From the IMG/VR virus record IMGVR_UViG_3300017963_000190, positions 186,001 to 250,000 of that record: a stretch of 64,000 bases of DNA, one strand, 5' to 3'. The DNA is from a virus. The position numbers were made by a program, and so were the translations under genes. This document shows positions 24,493 through 31,749 of the stretch, piece after piece. The notes beneath the pieces are model-generated. The model had not been told where the DNA came from and made no database searches. It saw only the letters and a list, made by a program, of their open reading frames with translations. Numbering within the stretch: the first letter of the stretch is position 1; each line of letters starts with the position of its first letter.

Positions 24493-25539
24493 ATGCCTAT
24501 TTACGCTGGAATAGGGAGCAGGAATCCGTCTAGCAGTGTTTCTGCTTTGGCCCGAAAAGTAGCCCGATACCTCGCTGTTAGCGGGCATACCCTACGAACA
24601 GGCGCCGCAAAAGGAATCGACCAGATCATGGCCGAGGCAGCCTTGGAGGTAGGCGGCCCCGTAGATCTCTGCCTTCCATGGGATACTTTTTCGAGAGATT
24701 GGGTGCGGCGCATACGTGATCGGTTTGGATCGCTGGTCCAGCTGGAACCGTTGCTTAGTAGCGATGAAGAAGCATTCCACTCGGTACAAGCATTCCACCC
24801 AAATCCCGACGCACTGAAACGCAACGGTCTTCGGTTGCACGCCAGGAATTACCGAATTCTACATCCAATCGGAGGAGGGCTTGTACGTTGCGTGGTAGCC
24901 GCACCTCGGAATAATAGTGGCGGTACCATGCAAGGCGTACGGATCGCCGAGACATTGCAGGTACCTGTTGTGCGGTTGGACCTAGTCCCAGCTATGGACG
25001 TCAAACGTTGGTTGGACAAACGCCTTGGAATGAAGAAGCCAAAAGGTGCAACTCTGCTACAGGCACAGCGCCATGTGCAAGAAGCACTAAAACCTGGCGC
25101 CGGGGCAATTGATTGTCCCTGCTGTAAACAGCGGGTCCAGCTCTACAGGCGGCGCTTAAACAGCGAGATGGCGCGCTGGCTGATCCTTCTATCCAGGGTG
25201 TTCCTGTCTAATGGGCGTAGGTGGGTAAGCGTTAAGGATTCACCTCTTAAAGAGACCCGCGGAGGGGACTACGCCAAGCTGCAGCACTGGGGTTTAATCG
25301 AGCAGCGCCCAAACACTGATGAGAAGAAACGTACCTCAGGGTATTGGCGCCCAACTACAAAAGGGGTCAATTTCGCGAAGAACCGTACCAGGGTTCCTTC
25401 TCATATCTACATCTTCAACAACACAGTTTACGGGCAATCAGAAGAAACCGTTTCCATAGTAGACGCGCTAGGCGTGAAGTTCGACTACCGGGATGTAGTG
25501 CGCACAGCATTGAAGAGTAATACAAAGGAAAAGAAATGA
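24493..25539 (+). CDS. DprA/SLOG-like Rossmann protein with C-terminal zinc and winged-helix-like part
   Basis: 348 residues. YAGIGSR (4-10) and RTGAAKGID (about 36-44) are the nucleotide-binding loops of the DprA/YspA SLOG group, here with NPDAL and PRNNSGG later in the fold. After residue 205 comes CPCC (zinc pair) and a helix-turn-helix-like segment with KLQHWGLIEQRP. SLOG proteins bind nucleotides or ssDNA; whether this one aids DNA processing or senses nucleotides is open. Confidence 0.7.
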   Translation: MPIYAGIGSRNPSSSVSALARKVARYLAVSGHTLRTGAAKGIDQIMAEAALEVGGPVDLCLPWDTFSRDWVRRIRDRFGSLVQLEPLLSSDEEAFHSVQAFHPNPDALKRNGLRLHARNYRILHPIGGGLVRCVVAAPRNNSGGTMQGVRIAETLQVPVVRLDLVPAMDVKRWLDKRLGMKKPKGATLLQAQRHVQEALKPGAGAIDCPCCKQRVQLYRRRLNSEMARWLILLSRVFLSNGRRWVSVKDSPLKETRGGDYAKLQHWGLIEQRPNTDEKKRTSGYWRPTTKGVNFAKNRTRVPSHIYIFNNTVYGQSEETVSIVDALGVKFDYRDVVRTALKSNTKEKK

Positions 25540-25742
25540 ACATTCAGGAGCGGGTTTGGCCTCCACAGGAATTGGAAATCGGTCCGATCGAGACTAGTTG
25601 GTGGACCTCTTTTACTTCCTACGAGAAGGAAGACGCTGTACCTACTACAGGTATAACGTTATCCTTTCCTAAAGGGTGGAAACCTGCTTTGCAGCTCTAT
25701 TTCTGGAGATGGTCCGTTCAGTTAGGCTGGTTTATTGAGTGA
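25536..25742 (+). CDS. Small Trp-rich hypothetical protein
   Basis: 68 residues, 7 Trp. Overlaps the previous stop by 4 bases (ATGA) and ends exactly where the split tRNA-Ser begins. Not recognised. Confidence 0.7.
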   Translation: MNIQERVWPPQELEIGPIETSWWTSFTSYEKEDAVPTTGITLSFPKGWKPALQLYFWRWSVQLGWFIE

Positions 25743-25780
25743 GGCAGGTTGTCCGAGAGGTTTAAGGTGGTGGCCTTGAA
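25743..25780 (+). tRNA. 5' half of interrupted tRNA-Ser(TGA)
   Basis: Acceptor GGCAGGT, Ser-type D-arm, 5' anticodon strand GTGGC and loop bases CTTGAA. The 3' half lies at 26698-26742; joined, they make a full class II tRNA with loop CTTGAAA. Confidence 0.8.
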
Positions 25781-25833
25781 CAACTGGTTTGTAGTTATGT
25801 TCTAATAACAAAATTATATACCAGGAGTTCAGC

Positions 25834-26616
25834 ATGGACGCAAAAAGCAAGGCTGAGTGGCTACGGAAGCACAGATACTGGTCATACAAAGAAATCTCTG
25901 TCCACCTTGGAGTTCCTAAGTCTACTGTTTGTTACTGGCTACGCGACATTCAGCTTACGGCGGTGGAGCAGGCAGAGATTGGCGCTAGAACTAAGGAGCT
26001 AGTTAAGCATGCTGCGATTGCATCAAACAAGCGCAGAAAGGGAGAGAAAAGGCGTTACGCGCGCAGACGTTCTAGTGCTACTCGTGGGCCCAGCCACGCA
26101 GAGCGTGCTAGGGAGAACAGGCAGCATTTATTGACCAAAAGTAGGGAGCGTGTAAAGTTGCATGGATTACAGATGACCCAAGATTCCTTGGCTTTAGTAG
26201 GAGCTGCTATTTACTGGGCTGAGGGGGAGAAAATCGGCAGTATGGCTTTATCCAACTCCGACCCTGCGCTCCTACAGTTGTATGTTCGTTGGTTGACTAC
26301 TATTTTACGTGTTGATCCAAGAAGGTTATCTTTTAGGGTGTCCGCTCACTTAGATTGCTCCTTTTCTCACAGTGAGCTGGAAGAATACTGGCGTACTGTA
26401 CTGTCTATGCCTAAGGCTGTATTTGAGAAGCCGTATTCGATTCCTATTAAAAATAAGAAGAGGAGAAAAAAGTTGAAGCATGGAATGCTTCGTGTGCGCG
26501 TTTCGCGCCCATTGCGTAGTCTTGCTAAGTATTACTCGGTAGCTGAGATCCTTGGTGTGGACGCCGAGTCCTTGTTTGTAAACCGTGTATCACCATTACA
26601 CGTTTTGGAGGAGTGA
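25834..26616 (+). CDS. LAGLIDADG-like endonuclease with N-terminal HTH
   Basis: 260 residues; RBS CAGGAG. N-terminal HTH (YKEISVHLGVPKSTVCYWLRD, split here as about 18-38), a basic linker, then GAAIYWAEGEK with SNSDPALLQLYVRWL, the pattern of small LAGLIDADG-type proteins in which the A-I-Y-W-x-E-G helix carries the acidic metal ligand. The stop codon overlaps the 5' end of the tRNA-Ser at 26607. Most likely the homing enzyme of the element. Confidence 0.65.
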   Translation: MDAKSKAEWLRKHRYWSYKEISVHLGVPKSTVCYWLRDIQLTAVEQAEIGARTKELVKHAAIASNKRRKGEKRRYARRRSSATRGPSHAERARENRQHLLTKSRERVKLHGLQMTQDSLALVGAAIYWAEGEKIGSMALSNSDPALLQLYVRWLTTILRVDPRRLSFRVSAHLDCSFSHSELEEYWRTVLSMPKAVFEKPYSIPIKNKKRRKKLKHGMLRVRVSRPLRSLAKYYSVAEILGVDAESLFVNRVSPLHVLEE

Positions 26617-26691
26617 CCGAATTGGCGAAAGTGCTTGGCTTGAAACCAAGTGTACCGAAAGGTACTGGGGGTTCGAATCCCTCCTCCTCCG
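26607..26691 (+). tRNA. tRNA-Ser(TGA), intact, carried in the element
   Basis: 85 nt class II; acceptor GGAGGAG/CTCCTCC, anticodon stem CTTGG/CCAAG, loop CTTGAAA. Its sequence differs from the split tRNA outside the anticodon loop. Confidence 0.93.
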
Positions 26692-26697
26692 TTTGAA

Positions 26698-26742
26698 AGC
26701 CATTGGGCGAAAGCCCCGGGGGTTCGAATCCCTCACCTGCCG
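26698..26742 (+). tRNA. 3' half of interrupted tRNA-Ser(TGA)
   Basis: A + GCCAT anticodon strand, variable arm GGGC-GAAA-GCCC, T-arm and ACCTGCC, which pairs perfectly with the GGCAGGT at 25743. Confidence 0.8.
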
Positions 26743-26756
26743 TTAAGGAGGCGAAG

Positions 26757-27194
26757 ATGAAAAAGGTATGGATCGCAATCATTGTGCTGTTTGCTCTCGT
26801 CATGGCTTGTGAGAGCGACTGGTGTCAGGGTACGAAGGTACACAAGCCGAAATCGTACACAGAGACCAAAGGTAAAACGGAGCCCTACTACGAGATGGGC
26901 AAAAAACCCTTCTATATCCCCATGGGCTGCAGCTCCTACGAGTGTAGCTTCAATGCTCAGGTTTACGTGAACCTGTTCAATCCTACGAAGCGTGAGGTGA
27001 AGGCCGACGTTGAGTGTGGATTCAAGCAGGGCGACTACTTGGCGGGAACCAGCAAAAAGGATAATATCACTATCCCCGCTGCGACCGACTTGAAAGGTAC
27101 TATGCGTCGGGTCGACATGACGCAGCAGTTGAGCGTGCAGAAAGGATCCGACCCAGAACACCTGGAGATATCCTGCCATGCGACGTTCCATTAG
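26757..27194 (+). CDS. Putative lipoprotein
   Basis: 145 residues; AAGGAGG before ATG 26757. Signal peptide KKVWIAIIVLFALVMA with lipobox VMAC (Cys 18). Mature part has paired cysteines and beta strands. Presumably membrane-anchored in the host envelope. Translationally coupled to the next lipoprotein by a 17-base overlap. Confidence 0.8.
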   Translation: MKKVWIAIIVLFALVMACESDWCQGTKVHKPKSYTETKGKTEPYYEMGKKPFYIPMGCSSYECSFNAQVYVNLFNPTKREVKADVECGFKQGDYLAGTSKKDNITIPAATDLKGTMRRVDMTQQLSVQKGSDPEHLEISCHATFH

Positions 27195-27741
27195 CCTCCT
27201 CGCAATCTTTGCGTTGCTTTTGGTTGGGTGCCCACGGAAGGGGTACCGCAGCTGGTTCTCCAACGTCACCAACTATAAGTACGACGTAAAGAAGGCCAAA
27301 AAGACACCTGCTGGCGTGCGTTACTTTGCGCCGGCTAAGGACGACACACAAGCCTTTCGCGATAAGCTGGACGTGCTTACACACGAGCTCGCTGCTTGCC
27401 TCCCAAAGATCGACCCGAAGTGGCAGGTACGTCGAGACTGGTTCGTGGTTTTCGTTCCTCCCGACTGGTACGTGTCTACTTGTAGCAAGCAGCAGCTTGT
27501 TCCGTCTACTCCTCCTTGCAGGGGTTGCCGCAAGAAAGGGTTGGACATTCCAGACAAGTGCTGTGGTCTTAGGAAACCCACAGCTGAGTGTCCATGCGTC
27601 TGCAACATGAGAGCGGTGGTGCAGGACAACTACGTAATAGTCACTTCACCAAACCTGCTCCTTTACAAAGCAGAGCTCGCACGGTTGATTACGAATAACA
27701 ATAACGTGTGGGGGCACGAGCAGATTCGAAAATGCCTGTAG
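27178..27741 (+). CDS. Putative Cys-rich lipoprotein
   Basis: 187 residues. Lipobox LLVGC (Cys 18). A cysteine cluster CRGC...CC...CPCVC near 118-141 suggests disulfides or metal. Function unknown; candidate envelope or superinfection-exclusion factor by location only. Confidence 0.8.
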   Translation: MRRSISLLAIFALLLVGCPRKGYRSWFSNVTNYKYDVKKAKKTPAGVRYFAPAKDDTQAFRDKLDVLTHELAACLPKIDPKWQVRRDWFVVFVPPDWYVSTCSKQQLVPSTPPCRGCRKKGLDIPDKCCGLRKPTAECPCVCNMRAVVQDNYVIVTSPNLLLYKAELARLITNNNNVWGHEQIRKCL

Positions 27742-27777
27742 CTCTATTTATTTCACCGGTGCCAAGGAGGTGCAACT

Positions 27778-27933
27778 ATGCTCGACTTCCTGGTGATTAT
27801 TATCCTCATGGGGATTCTACTTTGGATGACCCGTCCGTCTAAACAGGGAACGTACTACCTGAATAAAAGCATAGATACCCTACTGTTGCGCCAAAAGAAG
27901 AAACGTCGTGGAGAGGACAAAGATGAGCAATGA
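27778..27933 (+). CDS. 51-aa single-pass membrane protein
   Basis: Strong AGGAGG. One hydrophobic helix (FLVIIILMGILLWM) followed by a basic tail. Overlaps the next gene by 11 bases. Confidence 0.7.
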   Translation: MLDFLVIIILMGILLWMTRPSKQGTYYLNKSIDTLLLRQKKKRRGEDKDEQ

Positions 27934-28174
27934 ACCGTTCAATCCAGGTTGCCCGAAGTGCTTTGACCAGCATCCTGTGGTGGTGAAGTCGGCAGATGGG
28001 AAAAAGACTTACGCTCGCTGTCGCTGCGGCAAGTCTGAGGTAGCCACCGATCATCCTCTAGCGTCCATTAGAAAGGCGTGGAATGAGGAGCTCACGCGGG
28101 ACGACAAAGAGAAGGAGTTCCTCCGGCGCAGTTGCAAGAAAACGCGAAGGAGTCGGTTCCTTTCTGGAGACTAG
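27923..28174 (+). CDS. Lar-like zinc-ribbon protein
   Basis: 83 residues from ATG 27923. CPKC (10-13) and CRCG (34-37 region) with the downstream IRKAWNEE match the restriction-alleviation Lar layout (C-P-x-C, C-x-C-G, A-x-x-A-W-N). Lar proteins modulate type I restriction; here the role is inferred from this weak resemblance. A basic tail follows. Confidence 0.55.
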   Translation: MSNEPFNPGCPKCFDQHPVVVKSADGKKTYARCRCGKSEVATDHPLASIRKAWNEELTRDDKEKEFLRRSCKKTRRSRFLSGD

Positions 28175-28183
28175 GGGTGCAGA

Positions 28184-28477
28184 ATGATTTTCACCATCGG
28201 GCATACCATTTCTTACGCGACTGCATTCCGAGAGGAGCCAGAGCTTTTGAAGCTCGGTCGTACCGATGAGCACCCCGGAGGCGGCGTTTGGGAAACTCGG
28301 CAAGCTGCGCAGGACTTTTTGGACAGCATGCCAAATGAATACTGCCCAAACTGGCAAGCCAAGGACTTCTCTGTTTATGGTGTAGACGCCGATTGGGAGG
28401 AGGACACCTACGAGGATTTCTTCACTCCTTGGCGACTGCTCAAAAGAGATGCCCAGTTAATAAAATTATCAGATTAG
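28184..28477 (+). CDS. Hypothetical protein
   Basis: 97 residues, acidic C-terminal half, conserved-looking YSYATAF/QAAQDFLDS pattern but no family recognised. Confidence 0.72.
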   Translation: MIFTIGHTISYATAFREEPELLKLGRTDEHPGGGVWETRQAAQDFLDSMPNEYCPNWQAKDFSVYGVDADWEEDTYEDFFTPWRLLKRDAQLIKLSD

Positions 28478-28495
28478 GCAGCAGGAGGTTTACTT

Positions 28496-28759
28496 ATGCC
28501 TGTGACACGACGTGGATTTTTAGGCATTGGGGCAGCCATTCTTGGGAGTGCGTTGCTTCCCTCAGTGGAATCAGACTACGATCCGGAGCACGAGGTGCTC
28601 CTCACTCATCTGGAGAAGGAGGGCTTACGTGATGGTCCTCCGCAGTTCGAGAAGCTTGGGAAGTTGATCGCTGAAGAGATTATGGCGACTATGGAACGTC
28701 CAAGTTTTACCGACCGAATTTTTGGGAAGCTTGACATCCCTGCCGAGATTCCCTGCTAG
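28496..28759 (+). CDS. Small protein with Tat-like signal
   Basis: 87 residues; AGGAGG. N-terminus TRRGFLGIGAAILGSALLPS has twin Arg, FLG and a hydrophobic run as in Tat signals. Mature part is acidic and helical. Suggests export in a folded state, unusual for a phage protein. Confidence 0.7.
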   Translation: MPVTRRGFLGIGAAILGSALLPSVESDYDPEHEVLLTHLEKEGLRDGPPQFEKLGKLIAEEIMATMERPSFTDRIFGKLDIPAEIPC

Positions 28760-28775
28760 TAAATTATCAGATTGA

Positions 28776-28864
28776 GGTGGGTTGTCCGAGTCTGGCTTAA
28801 GGTGCTGTCTTGGAACGGCAGTGCACCCTAACTGGTGCCGGGGGTTCGAATCCCTCACCCACCG
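28776..28864 (+). tRNA. tRNA-Ser(GGA)
   Basis: 89 nt class II; loop TTGGAAC, acceptor GGTGGGT/ACCCACC. Completes Ser GCT, CGA, TGA, GGA. Confidence 0.92.
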
Positions 28865-28894
28865 TACAAGCCCAATTATGCTACGAGGCTTTTT

Positions 28895-29122
28895 ATGAAC
28901 ACTTTATACTTGGTCATGCAAAAAGAAGTGTACCACATTATTGTTTTGAATTCTGGGGAGCATGGTGACCGTACCGCATGTGGAATTGAGACCTACACAA
29001 AAGACGGTAACACCAGCTATGGAACGCGCCCCTCCTACGTTTCGGAAGAGCTCCCCACCGAAAGTCGCTTTTGCAAAGCTTGCGCTAAAGCTTTGGTGAA
29101 GCACACCCCCGCGCCCCTGTAG
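28895..29122 (+). CDS. Small hypothetical protein with CxxC
   Basis: 75 residues from ATG 28895. FCKAC near the end and an earlier TACG may bind zinc. Its stop lies inside the next tRNA (29113). Confidence 0.65.
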   Translation: MNTLYLVMQKEVYHIIVLNSGEHGDRTACGIETYTKDGNTSYGTRPSYVSEELPTESRFCKACAKALVKHTPAPL

Positions 29123-29185
29123 CTCAGTCGGCAGAGCATCTCCTTGGTAGGGAGGAGGTCGCTGGTTCAATTCCAGTCGGGGGCT
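29113..29185 (+). tRNA. tRNA-Thr(GGT)
   Basis: 73 nt; loop TTGGTAG, good stems; overlaps the upstream CDS end by 10 bases. Confidence 0.93.
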
Positions 29186-29188
29186 TCT

Positions 29189-29260
29189 GGTCCCGTAGTC
29201 TAGCGGTCAGGACACCGGCCTCTCACGTCGGAAGCCCGGGTTCAATTCCCGGCGGGATCA
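29189..29260 (+). tRNA. tRNA-Glu(CTC)
   Basis: 72 nt; acceptor GGTCCCG/CGGGATC, loop CTCTCAC. Confidence 0.94.
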
Positions 29261-29273
29261 TTTCCAATCACAT

Positions 29274-29286
29274 ATTGTAAAATAAG
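29274..29286 (+). promoter_or_regulatory. ATTGTAAAATAAG promoter-like element
   Basis: TAAAAT ends 8 bases before the tRNA-Gly 5' end, the same distance as copies placed before ATG codons. Confidence 0.5.
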
Positions 29287-29291
29287 GCTAT

Positions 29292-29364
29292 GCGGGAGTA
29301 ACTCAATTGGTAGAGTGTCAGCCTTCCAAGCTGAACGTTGCGGGTTCAAGTCCCGTTTCCCGCT
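29292..29364 (+). tRNA. tRNA-Gly(TCC)
   Basis: 73 nt; loop CTTCCAA, stem TCAGC/GCTGA. Confidence 0.94.
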
Positions 29365-29380
29365 CTACGTTGGATGGGCC

Positions 29381-29635
29381 ATGTCAGAGGTATTCTCCAA
29401 AGAGGAATCCGATCGTTTCTTCTCGCTGAGAAAGAAGGGATGGCGGGAGTGTACCTACCGAGAACTAAGTTGGGCGCGTAAGCTGCTTTTACGTATAGTA
29501 GAGGCTAAAGCTGTCCATCGATTCTATGGCAGCGAGGAGGCACTGACGTGGGCTTTTCCTCTCGATTTCGCGTCCCTTGATAATCTTGTGCGCGACGCAA
29601 GGGAAACCTTCCAGCGGAAGGTGAAGCTTGTTTAA
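29381..29635 (+). CDS. Small hypothetical protein
   Basis: 84 residues from ATG 29381; helical and basic. Not recognised. Confidence 0.68.
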   Translation: MSEVFSKEESDRFFSLRKKGWRECTYRELSWARKLLLRIVEAKAVHRFYGSEEALTWAFPLDFASLDNLVRDARETFQRKVKLV

Positions 29636-29655
29636 TTACGGAGGCAGCATTATCC

Positions 29656-29943
29656 ATGGCAACTGTCAAAATGATCACAGCTCCTGAGAACAAAATCTCC
29701 GTCAACGGCTACTACGACAAAGTTGTTGATGGTGGGTGGGTTACTTTTGAGCCAGAGGCAGCGATAGAGATCCGCCGGGATCCACATCTTCCGAAAGAAG
29801 TACCTACTGTGATCATACATGAGGGAAACGAAAAAATCGATTTGGTGCGACGTCTTAAACTCTACGAACACGCGTTTATCGGGCTAGCGTTGTGGTGCAC
29901 TGCACTCACAGCCGTGGCGGTAATTCTATTTTTGCGGGGGTAG
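29656..29943 (+). CDS. Tail-anchored membrane protein, unknown
   Basis: 95 residues; GGAGG upstream. Soluble beta-rich N-terminus, then a C-terminal membrane helix (FIGLALWCTALTAVAVILFL). Stop falls in the next tRNA. Confidence 0.72.
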   Translation: MATVKMITAPENKISVNGYYDKVVDGGWVTFEPEAAIEIRRDPHLPKEVPTVIIHEGNEKIDLVRRLKLYEHAFIGLALWCTALTAVAVILFLRG

Positions 29944-30006
29944 CTCAGTTGGCAGAGCGACGGCTTGCCAAGCCGTAGGTCGCGGGTCCGAATCCCGTTC
30001 CCCGCT
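29934..30006 (+). tRNA. tRNA-Gly(GCC)
   Basis: 73 nt; loop TTGCCAA, stem ACGGC/GCCGT. Confidence 0.94.
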
Positions 30007-30106
30007 CAACTTTTCCGGCAAAGCTGCGAAGTAACTTACTTTCTAAATAATAGGCTAAATCGTATGTTTGTGTTTAGTCACCTTTTATTCAGTTAGGGGA
30101 CTCACG

Positions 30107-30514
30107 ATGAAAGCCGGGAATGGCGGTAATAATGGAACCCAATCAAAGGCAGTGACCGTGGACTTTGAGAGCAACCTCAAAGTCTTGCATAGACCGAGAA
30201 ATTGTCCGTCGTCGCGTCCGTGCCGACGCCTGGAGTGTCGTTATCACTTGGCAATTGATGCGGTATCTAGGCGTAGGCGCCCAACGTTTCGACATAATTT
30301 TCCGGGGGTACCTCTTGAGGATCTCCAAGAAACCTGCGCATTAGAAGCAGCGGAGCGAAACGGTGGCTTAACTCACGCAGAGATTGCTGTTCTCATGAAC
30401 ACGTCCACGGAACAGATTAAACAGATAGAGCAAGTAGCGCTCAAAAAAGTGAGTATCAAACTCCGGGAGCTTAGGAGTACTGGTGATCTTTATCCCTCAC
30501 TTTTGTTAGTGTAG
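30107..30514 (+). CDS. Sigma-region-4-like DNA-binding protein with CxxxxCxxH
   Basis: 135 residues from ATG 30107. CRRLECRYHLAID (cysteines and His) precedes GLTHAEIAVLMNTSTEQIKQ, IEQVALKKV, a sigma region 4 style HTH (L-T-x-x-E-I-A-x-x-x-x-x-S-x-E-x-I-K-Q-I-E). Likely a transcription regulator. Shares the Cys/His element with the 14149 gene. Confidence 0.65.
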   Translation: MKAGNGGNNGTQSKAVTVDFESNLKVLHRPRNCPSSRPCRRLECRYHLAIDAVSRRRRPTFRHNFPGVPLEDLQETCALEAAERNGGLTHAEIAVLMNTSTEQIKQIEQVALKKVSIKLRELRSTGDLYPSLLLV

Positions 30515-30545
30515 CTCAGCAGGTAGAGCACCTCCTCGTGGTTAT
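30511..30545 (+). pseudogene. tRNA 5'-half remnant
   Basis: TAGTGTAGCTCAGCAGG followed by TAGAGCACCTCCTC gives a D-arm and the start of an anticodon arm, then the tRNA breaks off 10 bases before the next tRNA. Overlaps the 30107 gene stop. Confidence 0.5.
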
Positions 30546-30555
30546 TGGTCTTGAT

Positions 30556-30640
30556 GCCCGGGTCGCCTAGTTGGTCGATGGCACCGGATTTGTAATCCGG
30601 AAGCTTTAAGCTCACGCAGGTTCGAATCCTGTCCCGGGCT
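30556..30640 (+). tRNA. tRNA with Thr anticodon TGT but class II variable arm
   Basis: 85 nt; acceptor GCCCGGG/CCCGGGC, stem CCGGA/TCCGG, loop TTTGTAA (TGT). A 15-base variable region with AGC/GCT stem is atypical for Thr and more like Leu/Ser/Tyr tRNAs. Confidence 0.8.
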
Positions 30641-30657
30641 TTTCCTTGGAGGACGCT

Positions 30658-30933
30658 ATGGGATCAAAAACAGCAGAAGGTTACGTTTGCATAAAGAACG
30701 TGACAGACTTGCTGAAGATTGCAGAGGACCACCCAGGAATAAACACCGTGCGTTACTACGATAGTCTGGCTTTTGGGGATCTCATTCAAGTGTATCTGTG
30801 GGATTCAGGGAACCATCGAGGGCACGGTGGGTTGTGCTTAACGAAAGACCAGTTTGAGCTGTTTAAGAAAAAAGCACCTAATTTGCATTTTGTTAATTAT
30901 GCCCATACGGGGGGTATTAAATGCAACCTTTAA
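30658..30933 (+). CDS. Hypothetical protein, paralogue pair member A
   Basis: 91 residues from ATG 30658 (TGGAGGA upstream). Aligns with the following gene: I..HPGINTVRYYDSL / I..NPEIEVVQYESL, then GDLIQVYLWDS / GQIHVELLDS. Tandem duplication, overlapping by 13 bases. Function unknown. Confidence 0.72.
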   Translation: MGSKTAEGYVCIKNVTDLLKIAEDHPGINTVRYYDSLAFGDLIQVYLWDSGNHRGHGGLCLTKDQFELFKKKAPNLHFVNYAHTGGIKCNL

Positions 30934-31139
30934 CGTCCGATGATATAGTGAAGCTTATAGAAGCGAACCCTGAGATCGAAGTCGTCCAATACGAGTCCCT
31001 GCATTTGAATGGTCAAATTCACGTGGAGCTTCTGGACAGCAATCGTCAATATATTATCGGCGGTGCCGTGCTTACTAGCCAGGATTTCTCTTCGATACAA
31101 ACGCAACTTGGAGGACGGGTGAGATTTTTGCCAGCGTAG
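30921..31139 (+). CDS. Hypothetical protein, paralogue pair member B
   Basis: 72 residues; shorter copy of the previous protein. Its stop lies within tRNA-Thr(CGT). Confidence 0.72.
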   Translation: MQPLTSDDIVKLIEANPEIEVVQYESLHLNGQIHVELLDSNRQYIIGGAVLTSQDFSSIQTQLGGRVRFLPA

Positions 31140-31201
31140 CTCAGGCGGCAGAGCAGTGGTTTCGTACTCCACAGGTGCCGGTTCGACTCCGGTCGCTGGC
31201 T
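31130..31201 (+). tRNA. tRNA-Thr(CGT)
   Basis: 72 nt; acceptor GCCAGCG/CGCTGGC, loop TTCGTAC with a T-T mismatch closing the stem. Confidence 0.9.
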
Positions 31202-31204
31202 CTT

Positions 31205-31276
31205 GTCGGGGTAGTTCAGCAGGCCGAACAGCTGGCTCATATCCAGTAGACGCGGGTTCGAATCCCGCCCTCGACA
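31205..31276 (+). tRNA. tRNA-Met(CAT), elongator type
   Basis: 72 nt; loop CTCATAT, position 1-72 paired (G-C), so elongator Met or a CAT-Ile precursor; the two cannot be told apart by sequence alone. Confidence 0.88.
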
Positions 31277-31280
31277 TTTT

Positions 31281-31352
31281 GAGCGGGTAGTCAAGTGGTT
31301 TGGCGCGGCTCTGCAAAAGCCGTTTACGTGGGTTCAAATCCCATCCCGCTCT
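31281..31352 (+). tRNA. tRNA-Cys(GCA)
   Basis: 72 nt; stem CGGCT/AGCCG, loop CTGCAAA. Confidence 0.94.
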
Positions 31353-31364
31353 TTTTGCCACGCG

Positions 31365-31377
31365 TCTTGTAAAATAC
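31365..31377 (+). promoter_or_regulatory. TCTTGTAAAATAC promoter-like element
   Basis: Exact copy of the consensus, 30 bases before the EF-Tu-like gene, whose RBS lies between. Confidence 0.6.
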
Positions 31378-31405
31378 GGGAGAGTTGTCAGCACAGGAGA
31401 TTTCT

Positions 31406-31729
31406 ATGCCAGGCGCAGACGTAGTGGTGGACACATTCACATACCAGGATTTTCATGAAGTAAAGGATCGTGGTTTGGTGGTGACGGGAACGCTCGATAA
31501 TGATGCCAGGCTTATTGAGGCAGGTATGCACCTGAAGACGCGCTTCCGTGAGTTTGAGATCACGGGTGTTGAACGTCGAGCTACCATGCGACGCACTACG
31601 GTGGTCGGCTTCCTTCTCAAGGGCCTACGTGAGGAGCATCTAGCCCGTTTTCGCAAGGGGGACAGGTACTCGGTCCTGTCTGATATGGATCACATGTCCA
31701 CCGCGCATTTCTATGGCACATCGTTGTAG
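31406..31729 (+). CDS. EF-Tu domain 2-like beta-barrel protein
   Basis: 107 residues from ATG 31406 (ACAGGAG). The order F-x-x-x-D-x-x-x-V-K-x-R-G-x-V-V-T-G (11-28), I-E-A-G (37-40), I-T-G-V-E (52-56), V-G-F-L-L-K-G-L (67-74) and a final K-G-D matches domain 2 of EF-Tu/IF-2 GTPases (RGTVVTG, GVE, VGVLLRG). There is no GTPase domain. Domain 2 of such factors contacts aminoacyl-tRNA ends or the ribosome. The GGQ protein is next door, so a translation role is inferred. Confidence 0.65.
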   Translation: MPGADVVVDTFTYQDFHEVKDRGLVVTGTLDNDARLIEAGMHLKTRFREFEITGVERRATMRRTTVVGFLLKGLREEHLARFRKGDRYSVLSDMDHMSTAHFYGTSL

Positions 31730-31749
31730 GGATTTAGGGTACCACCGTA

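Larger units (their letters stand above)
25781..26697 (+). mobile_element. 917-bp element inserted in a tRNA-Ser anticodon loop
   Basis: Flanked by TTGAA on both sides (25776-25780 and 26693-26697), as target duplication or homology. Carries one endonuclease-like gene and a complete tRNA-Ser with the same TGA anticodon as the tRNA it breaks. Ends do not fit group I intron rules (no U before / G at the end that restores the loop). Confidence 0.75.

Noticed and set aside
25781-26697. Group I intron in tRNA-Ser
   Set aside because: No combination of borders gives U at the 5' splice site and G as the last intron base while restoring CTTGAAA; no P7/P3 core seen; a complete tRNA lies inside.
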